Shown piece after piece: positions 7,530-15,249 of a stretch of DNA of 21,834 bases. Below the pieces are notes generated by a model. It had not been told where the DNA came from and did no database searches. It saw only the letters and a program-made list of their open reading frames with translations. Made by a program: the position numbers and the translations under genes. This stretch comes from an uncultured Eggerthellaceae bacterium (GTDB lineage Bacteria > Actinomycetota > Coriobacteriia > Coriobacteriales > Eggerthellaceae), in the NCBI GenBank assembly GCA_910588435.1, contig CAJUPL010000028.1, forward strand, positions 1 through 21,834. Direction: 5' to 3'. Position 1 is the first letter of the stretch. Every line of letters begins with the position of its first letter.

Positions 7530-8372
7530 TTGGATATACAAGATCTTGAGCTTGCCGCATCTGAGATGCGCGAGGACATCATCTCCATGATCGCGAAGGC
7601 GGGAAGCGGGCATCCGGGAGGGTCGCTCTCTGCCACGGATATCCTCTGCGCGCTCTATCTGGGCGGTGTCATGGACATATCCGCTGCTGACGCTCAGTCT
7701 CCCACAAGGGACAGGTTCATCCTATCCAAGGGGCATGCGGCTCCTGCTCTGTACGCTGTGCTCGCTCAGGCGGGGTTCCTGCCGCGTGAAGAGCTGCTGT
7801 CGCTTCGTCAGATCGGAAGCCGCCTTCAGGGGCATCCTGATATGAGGCTGCTTCCGGGCGTTGAGGCATCCACTGGCTCCTTGGGCCAAGGGCTCTCCAT
7901 AGCCTGCGGCATCGCGCTCGGGCTTCGATTGGACGGCATCTCCTCAACCGTGTTCACGCTCATGGGAGATGGCGAATGCCAAGAGGGTCAGGTGTGGGAG
8001 GCAGCCATGTTCGCAGCCCATCAGGGTCTTGATAGCGTTGTGGCCATCGTGGACCACAACGGGCTTCAGATTGATGGCAAGATCCAAGACGTCTGCAGTC
8101 CGGAGAGCATCACGGAGAAGTTCCAAGCCTTCGGTTGGAGCACATCCGAGGTAGATGGGCACTCCATCCCTCTTCTGATAGAGGCGCTCAAGGCTGCCAA
8201 GGAAGAGCATGCTGGACGTCCGAAGCTCATCGTTGCGAACACCGTGAAGGGCAAAGGCGTGTCATTCATGGAGGACCAGGCAGGGTGGCACGGCAAGGCT
8301 CCGAACCCAGATGAGACGAAGGTTGCGCTTGATGAGATAAGGGTGCAAAGGGCAGAGAGGGGGCTTGCATGA
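7530..8372 (+). CDS. Transketolase, N-terminal subunit
   Basis: This is the thiamine-diphosphate-binding half of a split transketolase of the non-oxidative pentose phosphate pathway. It exchanges two-carbon units between sugar phosphates. The 280-residue product contains SGHPGGSLS, the SKGHAAPALYA loop, TGSLGQGL, and the cofactor motif GDGE...VDHNG. Its stop overlaps the start of the second half (ATGA at 8369-8372), so the halves are coupled and probably form a heterotetramer. Split transketolases are well known in Firmicutes, archaea and Coriobacteriia. The TTG start is chosen on its ribosome binding site. Dxs-like function is unlikely because the gene lacks the fused C-terminal half and dxs is present elsewhere in the window. 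Confidence 0.93.
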   Translation: MDIQDLELAASEMREDIISMIAKAGSGHPGGSLSATDILCALYLGGVMDISAADAQSPTRDRFILSKGHAAPALYAVLAQAGFLPREELLSLRQIGSRLQGHPDMRLLPGVEASTGSLGQGLSIACGIALGLRLDGISSTVFTLMGDGECQEGQVWEAAMFAAHQGLDSVVAIVDHNGLQIDGKIQDVCSPESITEKFQAFGWSTSEVDGHSIPLLIEALKAAKEEHAGRPKLIVANTVKGKGVSFMEDQAGWHGKAPNPDETKVALDEIRVQRAERGLA

Positions 8373-9352
8373 TCCGCTTTGCAAGCGAAGAGGAGCGCGC
8401 AAGCAAGCTTGCCACGCGTGCGGCATACGGGCCAACCCTGATAGAGCTCGCTGATGCAGGCTTGCCAGTGGTGGCCGTTGATGCAGACCTCACAGGCTCC
8501 ACCACCATCGCGAAGTTCGCAGCTTCAAGCCCTGAGAATGCCAAGCGCGTATTCAATGCAGGGATAGCTGAGCAGAACATGACAGATGTTGCGGCTGGCC
8601 TTGCGCTCACGGGCAAGATAGCGTTCACTGGCTCATTCGCTGTGTTCGGATGCGGGCGCGCGTATGACCAGATCAGGAACACCATCTGCTATGCCAATCT
8701 GAACGTGAAGATATGCCCCACGCATGCCGGCATCTCCGTTGGCCCTGATGGTGGCACGCATCAGATGCTGGAGGACATCGCTCTCATGCGCGCGCTGCCC
8801 AACATGCGCGTGCTGGTGCCAGCTGACCATTCTGCCGCGCGTGCCGCACTGAAGCTTGCAGCCAAGACGTCAGGCCCTGTGTATGTGCGCATGGGGCGTG
8901 CTTCGGTTCCCTGCGTTTATGCGTCTGATGTAGAGCTTGAGATAGGGCGCGCCTATGTCCTCAGAGAGGGGACGGACGTGACGATCATCGCATGCGGCGT
9001 TGAGATCAAAGAGGCAATGGAGGCAGCGGATATGCTCGCAGCAGAGGGCATCAGCGCCGAGGTAATCGACGCCTTCTCCGTGAAGCCCTTGGACGCTGAG
9101 ACCATCATCGCTTCTGCTTCGAAGACCGGATGCGTCGTCGTTGCGGAAGAGCACTCGGTGATGGGAGGCCTCGGAGACGCCGTTTCGCAGTGCCTGGTCA
9201 GGAACCATCCAGTGCCGTGTGAATTCGTCGGCATGGACGATAGGTTCGGCAAGTCAGGCGCCTTCGAGGAGCTGATGAGCATGTTCTCATTGAATGCGAA
9301 AACCATAGCTAAGGCCGCTCGTGCTGCTATGGATCGCAAGCTGAGTGCATAA
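8369..9352 (+). CDS. Transketolase, C-terminal subunit
   Basis: This is the second half of the split transketolase (327 residues). It carries the pyrimidine-binding domain with the catalytic glutamate E68 in GIAEQNM, the FAVF/RAYDQIRN segment, and the HAGISVGPDGGTHQ loop. The C-terminal transketolase fold follows, with VIDAFSVKPLD and VVAEEHSVMGGLG. It begins inside the stop of the N-terminal subunit gene, so translational coupling is expected. The pair is inserted between prfB and ftsE, genes that are often adjacent in other bacteria. It ends in TAA and is followed by a short gap with a -10-like TAGAAT. Confidence 0.93.
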   Translation: MIRFASEEERASKLATRAAYGPTLIELADAGLPVVAVDADLTGSTTIAKFAASSPENAKRVFNAGIAEQNMTDVAAGLALTGKIAFTGSFAVFGCGRAYDQIRNTICYANLNVKICPTHAGISVGPDGGTHQMLEDIALMRALPNMRVLVPADHSAARAALKLAAKTSGPVYVRMGRASVPCVYASDVELEIGRAYVLREGTDVTIIACGVEIKEAMEAADMLAAEGISAEVIDAFSVKPLDAETIIASASKTGCVVVAEEHSVMGGLGDAVSQCLVRNHPVPCEFVGMDDRFGKSGAFEELMSMFSLNAKTIAKAARAAMDRKLSA

Positions 9353-9356
9353 CTGA

Positions 9357-9362
9357 TAGAAT
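9357..9362 (+). promoter_or_regulatory. Possible -10 box before ftsE
   Basis: TAGAAT in the 56-base gap between the transketolase and ftsE matches the -10 consensus at five of six positions. It is the same hexamer seen before secA. No good -35 box is visible at the right distance, so the call is weak. If real, ftsEX-ctp-rnr would have its own promoter. Confidence 0.3.
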
Positions 9363-9408
9363 AGGCAAGTTGCAGTAGCAAACCAAAGACTGATACGGAG
9401 CATTCACT

Positions 9409-10269
9409 GTGGCAATCGATAGAAACCCGAATGCAGGGGCGGGTGGCAGGCGTGCATCGCATGCAAGCCATGCAGCCGGGGCGCGGCCCCGCAACAAGGC
9501 CCAGCTGACAAGCCAATTGACCCAGACGCTTCCTGAGCTTGATGTGGAAGCCACGCGCGCTCAGCTTGGCACCCCGGTCATCACCTTCGATCATGTCACC
9601 AAGGTCTATCCAGCGCAGCCGAACAAGCCAGCTCTCTCAGATGTCTCATTGCAGATATATGCAGGGGAGTTCCTCTTCTTGGTGGGGCACTCTGGCTCCG
9701 GCAAATCCACGTTCATCAAGCTCTTGACGCGTGAGATCAAAGCCACTCAAGGCCATATATACGTAGCTGACGAAGAGCTCACCACCATGCGCAACTGGCG
9801 CGTGCCATACCTGAGGCGCAACATCGGCTGCGTCTTCCAGGACTTCAAGCTCCTCCCGTCGAAGACCGTGTTCGAGAACGTGGCCTTCGCGCTAGAGGTC
9901 ATCGGCAAGAGCAAGCATGTCGTGAAGACGCAGGTGCCTGAGGTCTTGAGGCTCGTCGGCTTGCAGGAGAAGTTCGGCAAGCTGCCAGACCAGCTCTCAG
10001 GCGGTGAGCAGCAAAGGGTGTCCATCGCCCGCGCCATCGTCAACAGGCCGCCGCTGCTCATCTGCGATGAGCCTACGGGAAACCTTGACCCGCAGACCTC
10101 GCGAGGCATCATGGACCTTCTTGAGAGGATCAATCGCTCTGGCACTACTGTGCTGGTTGCAACTCATGACCGTGAGATGGTGGACAACATGCGAAGGCGC
10201 GTCATCGCGCTAGAGCGTGGCCGCCTCACCAGGGACCAGGATCGCGGGGTGTACGGATTCGATGTCTAG
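9409..10269 (+). CDS. ftsE: FtsE, cell-division ABC ATPase, with N-terminal extension
   Basis: FtsE is the ATPase that partners membrane protein FtsX to activate peptidoglycan hydrolases at the cell wall. The 286-residue product carries Walker A GHSGSGKST (93-101), the Q-loop segment CVFQDF, the signature LSGGEQQR, Walker B LLICDEPTGNLD and the switch histidine in VATHDRE. FtsE is usually near 230 residues. Here about 56 residues rich in Ala, Arg and Asn precede the usual VITFDHVTKVYP beginning. The GTG start is supported by CGGAG eight bases upstream (9396-9400), and no later start has a comparable site. The gene overlaps ftsX by eight bases. Confidence 0.95.
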   Translation: MAIDRNPNAGAGGRRASHASHAAGARPRNKAQLTSQLTQTLPELDVEATRAQLGTPVITFDHVTKVYPAQPNKPALSDVSLQIYAGEFLFLVGHSGSGKSTFIKLLTREIKATQGHIYVADEELTTMRNWRVPYLRRNIGCVFQDFKLLPSKTVFENVAFALEVIGKSKHVVKTQVPEVLRLVGLQEKFGKLPDQLSGGEQQRVSIARAIVNRPPLLICDEPTGNLDPQTSRGIMDLLERINRSGTTVLVATHDREMVDNMRRRVIALERGRLTRDQDRGVYGFDV

Positions 10270-11176
10270 CATTGGCTATTTCTTCAAGGAATCCCTACAG
10301 GGATTCGCAAGGAACCTCTCAACGGCTCTAGGTTCCATCATCACCATCTTCCTGTCACTGCTGATCATCGGCGTGTTCTTCGTGGCTGGGACCATGTTGA
10401 ACAACCTGATGAAGTCAGTTGAGAGCGAGGTCACCATCACGGCATACGTTGCTGACGATGCCTCTGAGGAGGACATCCAGAAGGTGATGGGGGACATCAC
10501 CAAGCTAGATGATGTGGCGCAGGTCTCATTCACCACCAAGGAGCAAGCGCTGGAGAACTTCTCCAATTCCATGACCTCCAATCCTGAGATCATCGAGCAG
10601 CTAGACGGCACCAATCCGCTGCCTGCATCCATAGACATAGAGCTCACGGATCCGCAATCCGTGCAAGCTGTGGCTGACGCCATTCAGGCGAACCAGGACT
10701 ACGTGAAGATCTCAGAGGACCCTGAAGACCCGGGTGACTCCATCAAGTACGGACAAGGCACCGTTGAGCGCCTGTTCCAGCTTACCAATTACATCCGCTA
10801 CATCGGCATCGCGCTGATCGCGCTATTGATCTTCATCGCGCTGGTGTTCATCAACAACACCATCCGCCTTGCCATCTTGGCACGTCGCAAGGAGATAGCC
10901 ATCATGCGCTTGGTTGGCGCGTCGAACGGCTTCATCAGAGGGCCCTTCCTCATGGAAGGCGCGCTGCATGCGCTCATAGGATCCTTGCTAGCCGTGGCTG
11001 TCATCCAGCTGCTTCGCATGTTCGCGTTGCCAGTGCTTCAGGACTCCATCAGGTTCCTTGACTTCACCGTCTCGGATACGGCGTATCTGCTCATCTACGC
11101 TGGGCTCATCGTCTTCGGCATCTTGATCGGCCTCTTGGGATCAGCCATCGCAATGCGTCGCTATCTGAAGGTCTGA
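10262..11176 (+). CDS. ftsX: FtsX, cell-division ABC membrane subunit
   Basis: FtsX transmits FtsE ATP hydrolysis to extracellular cell-wall hydrolases. The 304-residue protein has four predicted membrane segments, near residues 20-45, 180-202, 233-252 and 275-298. The large extracytoplasmic loop lies between the first two, as in the family. ARRKEIAIMRLVGAS after the second segment is a typical FtsX/MacB feature. The frame is open further upstream to 10217, but the ATG at 10262 is chosen because MSSIGYFFKESLQG is the usual FtsX beginning. GGGGTG (10246-10251) lies ten bases before it. The following gene encodes a secreted-side peptidase, a common partner of ftsEX. Confidence 0.95.
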   Translation: MSSIGYFFKESLQGFARNLSTALGSIITIFLSLLIIGVFFVAGTMLNNLMKSVESEVTITAYVADDASEEDIQKVMGDITKLDDVAQVSFTTKEQALENFSNSMTSNPEIIEQLDGTNPLPASIDIELTDPQSVQAVADAIQANQDYVKISEDPEDPGDSIKYGQGTVERLFQLTNYIRYIGIALIALLIFIALVFINNTIRLAILARRKEIAIMRLVGASNGFIRGPFLMEGALHALIGSLLAVAVIQLLRMFALPVLQDSIRFLDFTVSDTAYLLIYAGLIVFGILIGLLGSAIAMRRYLKV

Positions 11177-11198
11177 TCGCCAGCAAGACACACATGAG

Positions 11199-12503
11199 AT
11201 GGAGCGCAATAGGAGAAAGAGCACGGCAGCTGCCAAGCGGATCAGCGTAACCTTCAAAGAGCATGCTCGCAATAAGAAGGTGGCCGGTGCCTTGAGCATA
11301 TTCCTGGGCATCGTCATCGCTTTCATATTGGGCTTCGCTCTCAGGTCCAATGTGCAGCTGACCGAATCCCTTGGGTTCAATGTTGGGTCTGAGTCGACAT
11401 CAAGCGCGAAGGCCGCCAAGCAGACCAAGAGCGCTTATGACTCCATAGCTCCGCGCGTTGATGAGGTTGAGGACATCCTGACTACGTACAGCATGGATGA
11501 GATCCATCTGAATGAGGCAACCGTCTCCATGTTGACTGACATGATGAAGTCAACTGAAGATCCTTATGCCGAATACTATGACCAGGAGCGCTACGAGGCC
11601 TACATAAAGGAGGCCGTCAGCAAGGGCTATCAGGGAATAGGCGTTCTCTTCGGTGACTACAACGGCCGTGCATACGCCATAGATGTCCTGGAAGGGTCTG
11701 AGGCGCAGGCGAAGGGCGTCACGAAGGGTGACTTCGTGGAAGCCGTGAACGGTGATTCTGAGCACGAGTGGTCAGCCTCTGAGGTGATAGGCGCGCTGTC
11801 CAAGCTTGAGGGGGAGGATGTCGTCATCACATGGATGCGCCCCATCAGCATGGATGCGCAAGACGGGAACGAGTTCGCCACCACGCTTGAATGCAGGGAG
11901 TACAAGGCTGAGAACGTGACGTCTGAGCTCGTAGATGAGAACGTGGGCTACATCAGGCTCCGTCAGATGACGTCTACCTCATATGAGCTGGTGAAGAGCG
12001 CTGTCATGTCATTGTCGTCCCAAGGGGCACAGGCGTTCGTTCTTGATATCAGGGACAACCCTGGCGGATACCTCACCCAATCGCTGGACATCGCGGGGCT
12101 CTTCATAGCCAGCGGGAACCTTGTTGGGATAGAGACGCTTGATGGAGTCAATACCAGGAGCGCAACTGGAGCTAGTGTGACCACGCTTCCGCTGGTGGTA
12201 TTGATGAATGGATACACCTCTGCAGCAGCTGAGGTATTGGCGGCAGCCCTTCAAGACAACCAAAGGGCCACCACTGTTGGGCAGACCACCATGGGCAAGG
12301 GGTCGGTCCAGGTTGTGCGCGAGCTCTCCTTTGGGGGAGCCGTTCGCTATACCGCAGCCTATTATCTGACGCCCCAAGGCAGGTCCATCAATGACTCTGG
12401 CATCACGCCTGAGCTCATAGTGGGCGCCACCGGCGATGATGATACGCAGCTGCTCGTAGCCATTGACACAGCGCATTCGCTCACAGGGCAAGAGCAGAGC
12501 TGA
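11199..12503 (+). CDS. S41 family C-terminal processing peptidase (Ctp)
   Basis: This is a membrane-anchored carboxyl-terminal processing protease of 434 residues. It has a basic N-terminus and a single membrane segment around residues 28-48, then a PDZ domain (about 140-210) that binds substrate C-termini. The S41 catalytic core has the expected Ser-Lys dyad: S341 in NGYTSAAAE and K367 in TMGKGSVQ, 26 residues apart. It probably acts outside the membrane. In known cases such proteases trim cell-wall hydrolases or their regulators, which suits its place after ftsEX. Its stop overlaps the rnr start (TGATG at 12501-12505). The ATG at 11199 has no strong ribosome binding site. Confidence 0.93.
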   Translation: MERNRRKSTAAAKRISVTFKEHARNKKVAGALSIFLGIVIAFILGFALRSNVQLTESLGFNVGSESTSSAKAAKQTKSAYDSIAPRVDEVEDILTTYSMDEIHLNEATVSMLTDMMKSTEDPYAEYYDQERYEAYIKEAVSKGYQGIGVLFGDYNGRAYAIDVLEGSEAQAKGVTKGDFVEAVNGDSEHEWSASEVIGALSKLEGEDVVITWMRPISMDAQDGNEFATTLECREYKAENVTSELVDENVGYIRLRQMTSTSYELVKSAVMSLSSQGAQAFVLDIRDNPGGYLTQSLDIAGLFIASGNLVGIETLDGVNTRSATGASVTTLPLVVLMNGYTSAAAEVLAAALQDNQRATTVGQTTMGKGSVQVVRELSFGGAVRYTAAYYLTPQGRSINDSGITPELIVGATGDDDTQLLVAIDTAHSLTGQEQS

Positions 12504-14521
12504 TGGGGAGGAAGCGCGCTTTCAAGAGGCGCGGACCCACAAGAGGAAAGCCCAAGGAGCACCTGCGCGGGAACATCGAGATGAACCCACGCGGATTCGG
12601 CTTCGTGAAGACCTCAGCTGGTGAATTCTTCATACCCAAGAGGCAGACAAATGGAGCCTTTGATGGGGACCTGGTTGAGATAGCGCGCATGCGCAGCCAG
12701 CAAAGGGGTCACGGACGACAGGATAGCGCTGAGGCTGGTCGCAGGAGCGAAGCGCGGGTGACCAACGTGGTGGAAAGGGCCCATGAGAGCCTCATCGGGC
12801 GCTATGAGGTGGCCGAGCCCTTCGGAATGGTCATACCGCTTGACCCGCGCATCCCACATGACATCTTCACTGAGCGAAGGCTCACGCCTGACATCCCAGA
12901 CGGCTCCATCGTGCGTGTCCGCATCACCGAATACCCCACGCGAAGGACGGCGGCTTGCGGCGTCATCGAAGAGGTGATCGGGGATGCAGGAGATACCAGC
13001 TGCTTGATAGAGCAGGTGATGGCAACGCACGGAATAGCAACGGCTTTCCCGGCTGAGGCGCTTGCGCAGGCGGAAGAGACGGACACCGGCATAGAAGAGG
13101 CGCTCAGGGATGGGTACGCTGACATCAGGGATAGGTTCTTGATGACGATAGACCCGTCAGATGCGCGTGATTTCGATGACGCCATCTCTGCTGAGGCTCT
13201 GGCAGATGACCCAGATGGGGCAGCGTACAGGCTTGGCGTGCATATCGCTGATGTGTCGCGCTATGTTCAGCTTGGAAGCCCGCTTGACTTGGAAGCCAGA
13301 TCGCGCACTTGCAGCGTGTACCTGCCCGACAGGGTGGTCCCCATGCTGCCGGAAAGGCTATCGAACGGGATCTGCTCGCTCGTGCCTGGCGAGGACAGGC
13401 TCTGCATGACGGCTGACCTCTACCTTGATGCGCAGATGAGGCTCCTTAGGGCAGATATCTACCCAGCGGTCATGTGCTCAAGGGCGCGGCTCTCATATGA
13501 TGAGGCGCTCGCTATGCTAGAGGAAGGCATCGTGCCTGATGCTCTGAAGGCTCAAGATGAGAAGGCCGCTTTCGATGCCCTCCGCATCGCGGACGCCGTT
13601 GCAAGCGCAAGAGCAAAGGCTAGGCTTGCAACAGGGGGTCTTGAGTTCTCCACCCGAGAGGCGAAGGTGCAGCTTGACAGTGCGGGTGAGCCTATCGGGG
13701 TTCAGGTGAGGACGAAGACGCGCGCCACTGAGCTCATCGAGGAGTGCATGATCTTCGCGAACGAGGCCGTGGCCATGCATCTATCAGATGCAGTTTACCC
13801 TTGTGCGTACCGCGTCCATGAGCCGCCGCCTGCTGATGCGATAGCAGGGCTCATCCCCGTGCTGCAGGAGTTCAAGTGGTTCACGCGTGACATGGGCAGG
13901 AAGCTTGCTGTGGCAGACCCCTATGCCTATCAAGAAGCGCTTGAGTCTTGCAAGGGGCGTCTGGAGGAGACGCTCGTCTCAACGCTTCTGTTGCGAACGA
14001 TGTCACGTGCAGTCTATAGCCTTGACAACATCGGCCATTACGGGCTGGGCTTAGATGAGTACTGCCATTTCACAAGCCCGATCAGACGCTATCCGGATCT
14101 CATGGTGCATAGGATGGTGAAGCTTGCAGCTTTGGGGCACGCTCATGAGGCGGCTGGCATGAAGGATATGATGCGCACGTCTTGCTCAGAATGCTCGCAA
14201 AAGGAGCGTGAGGCAGAAGCCGCATCTTCGGAGGCAACGCGCGCGATGATGTGCATCTACATGGCATCCTTCATAGGACAGAGGTTCACGGGCGTGATCT
14301 CAGGTGTTGCAAGCCATGGGCTATACGTTGAGCTTGATATGTGCGCGGAGGGGCTTGTGCCCGTGAGAGACCTGGGGCATGAGTACTTCGCATTCGATCC
14401 CATCCGCATGACGCTCACCGGCACTGACTCGTCAAAGGTCTACAGGCTTGGGGACGCCATAGAGGTCAAGCTCACGGAAGCTGATCCTATCATGCGGCGC
14501 CTGACCTTCCAGCCAGCGTGA
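12503..14521 (+). CDS. rnr: Ribonuclease R, 3'-5' exoribonuclease
   Basis: RNase R degrades structured RNA processively from the 3' end and joins mRNA turnover and rRNA quality control. The 672-residue protein has a basic N-terminus, a cold-shock-type domain (GNIEMNPRGFGFV), and the RNB catalytic domain with the metal-binding Asp cluster DPSDARDFDD (217-226). DRVVPMLPERLSNGICSL and YCHFTSPIRRYPDL follow, and an S1 domain lies near residues 593-670. It is somewhat shorter than E. coli RNase R and lacks that protein's lysine-rich tail. smpB, the frequent downstream neighbour, is absent and efp follows instead. It starts inside the ctp stop, so coupling is likely. Confidence 0.95.
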   Translation: MGRKRAFKRRGPTRGKPKEHLRGNIEMNPRGFGFVKTSAGEFFIPKRQTNGAFDGDLVEIARMRSQQRGHGRQDSAEAGRRSEARVTNVVERAHESLIGRYEVAEPFGMVIPLDPRIPHDIFTERRLTPDIPDGSIVRVRITEYPTRRTAACGVIEEVIGDAGDTSCLIEQVMATHGIATAFPAEALAQAEETDTGIEEALRDGYADIRDRFLMTIDPSDARDFDDAISAEALADDPDGAAYRLGVHIADVSRYVQLGSPLDLEARSRTCSVYLPDRVVPMLPERLSNGICSLVPGEDRLCMTADLYLDAQMRLLRADIYPAVMCSRARLSYDEALAMLEEGIVPDALKAQDEKAAFDALRIADAVASARAKARLATGGLEFSTREAKVQLDSAGEPIGVQVRTKTRATELIEECMIFANEAVAMHLSDAVYPCAYRVHEPPPADAIAGLIPVLQEFKWFTRDMGRKLAVADPYAYQEALESCKGRLEETLVSTLLLRTMSRAVYSLDNIGHYGLGLDEYCHFTSPIRRYPDLMVHRMVKLAALGHAHEAAGMKDMMRTSCSECSQKEREAEAASSEATRAMMCIYMASFIGQRFTGVISGVASHGLYVELDMCAEGLVPVRDLGHEYFAFDPIRMTLTGTDSSKVYRLGDAIEVKLTEADPIMRRLTFQPA

Positions 14522-14529
14522 ATTGCACC

Positions 14530-14535
14530 TATAAT
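14530..14535 (+). promoter_or_regulatory. Promoter -10 box for efp
   Basis: A perfect TATAAT lies 40 bases before the efp GTG, in the gap after rnr. No close -35 match is seen; TTCCAG at 14507-14512 is at the right distance but poor. With the terminator after efp, this suggests that efp can be expressed as its own unit. Confidence 0.5.
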
Positions 14536-14574
14536 GGCAAGACGATCATGACAACATCGAAAGGGAGCAGATAA

Positions 14575-15138
14575 GTGGCAACGGTATCTACGGCAGATTT
14601 CAGGAACGGGATGTGCATCGTCAACAACGGCAAGATGTGCACCATAGTGGAATTCCAGCACGTGAAGCCTGGCAAGGGCGGTGCGTTCGTTCGCACGAAG
14701 CTCAAGGACATCAAGACCGGTCGCGTCGTTGATTACACATTCAACTCCGGCACCAAGTTCGACAGCGTTCGCCTTGAGACGAAGAAGATGCAGTATCTCT
14801 ACAATGACGGCTCTGACTTCTACTTCATGGACAATGATACTTATGAGCAGATGGCCATCCCGGCAGCAACCGTGGGGGAGGCATCCAAGTGGCTCAAGGA
14901 GAACGATGAGGCGTCACTGCTCTACGCAGGAGATGAGCTCATCTCCATCGAGCCGCCGATGTTCGTTGAGCTTGAGGTCACTCATACAGAGCCCGGCTTC
15001 AAGGGTGACACCGCCACAAGCACCACCAAGCCTGCAACGCTTGAGACGGGCATTGAGGTGCAGGTCCCCACATTCATTGAGATAGGGGATGTGCTCCAGA
15101 TGGACACCCGTGACGGGCGCTTCATCAAGCGCGTGTAA
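14575..15138 (+). CDS. efp: Elongation factor P
   Basis: EF-P binds beside the peptidyl-tRNA and rescues ribosomes stalled at proline runs. The 187-residue protein has the three-domain family length. The domain I loop is VKPGKGGAF, with K34 at the position modified in many bacteria. The modification enzymes are not in this window, so the state of K34 cannot be told. The GTG start is supported by GGGAG (14563-14567) seven bases upstream. The gene has a TATAAT box before it and a hairpin terminator after it. Confidence 0.97.
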   Translation: MATVSTADFRNGMCIVNNGKMCTIVEFQHVKPGKGGAFVRTKLKDIKTGRVVDYTFNSGTKFDSVRLETKKMQYLYNDGSDFYFMDNDTYEQMAIPAATVGEASKWLKENDEASLLYAGDELISIEPPMFVELEVTHTEPGFKGDTATSTTKPATLETGIEVQVPTFIEIGDVLQMDTRDGRFIKRV

Positions 15139-15165
15139 GACCCTTCACAGATAACGCATCTCATA

Positions 15166-15188
15166 GGCCGGGCTTGAGCCTGGCCTTT
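15166..15188 (+). terminator. Intrinsic terminator after efp
   Basis: GGCC-G-GGCT pairs with AGCC-T-GGCC across a two-base loop centre (15166-15185), giving a strong GC-rich stem followed by TTT. It lies 28 bases after the efp stop. The T-run is short, so read-through is possible. Confidence 0.65.
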
Positions 15189-15192
15189 CATC

Positions 15193-15244
15193 TATAATAG
15201 CAAGTTCGAAAAGACAAGCACTTTGATACGCTCATAAGGAGGTG
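15193..15244 (+). promoter_or_regulatory. Promoter -10 box and strong ribosome binding site for the carboxylase operon
   Basis: TATAAT at 15193-15198 follows the efp terminator directly. TAAGGAGGTG at 15235-15244 is a full-strength ribosome binding site seven bases before the ATG at 15250. A convincing -35 box is not visible. Together they mark the start of a transcription unit running to dxs. Confidence 0.55.
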
Positions 15245-15249
15245 CGCCT

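Noticed and set aside
8369..8372. Transketolase broken by a frameshift
   Set aside because: The halves meet at a clean ATGA overlap with a proper start, and the split form is a known arrangement.
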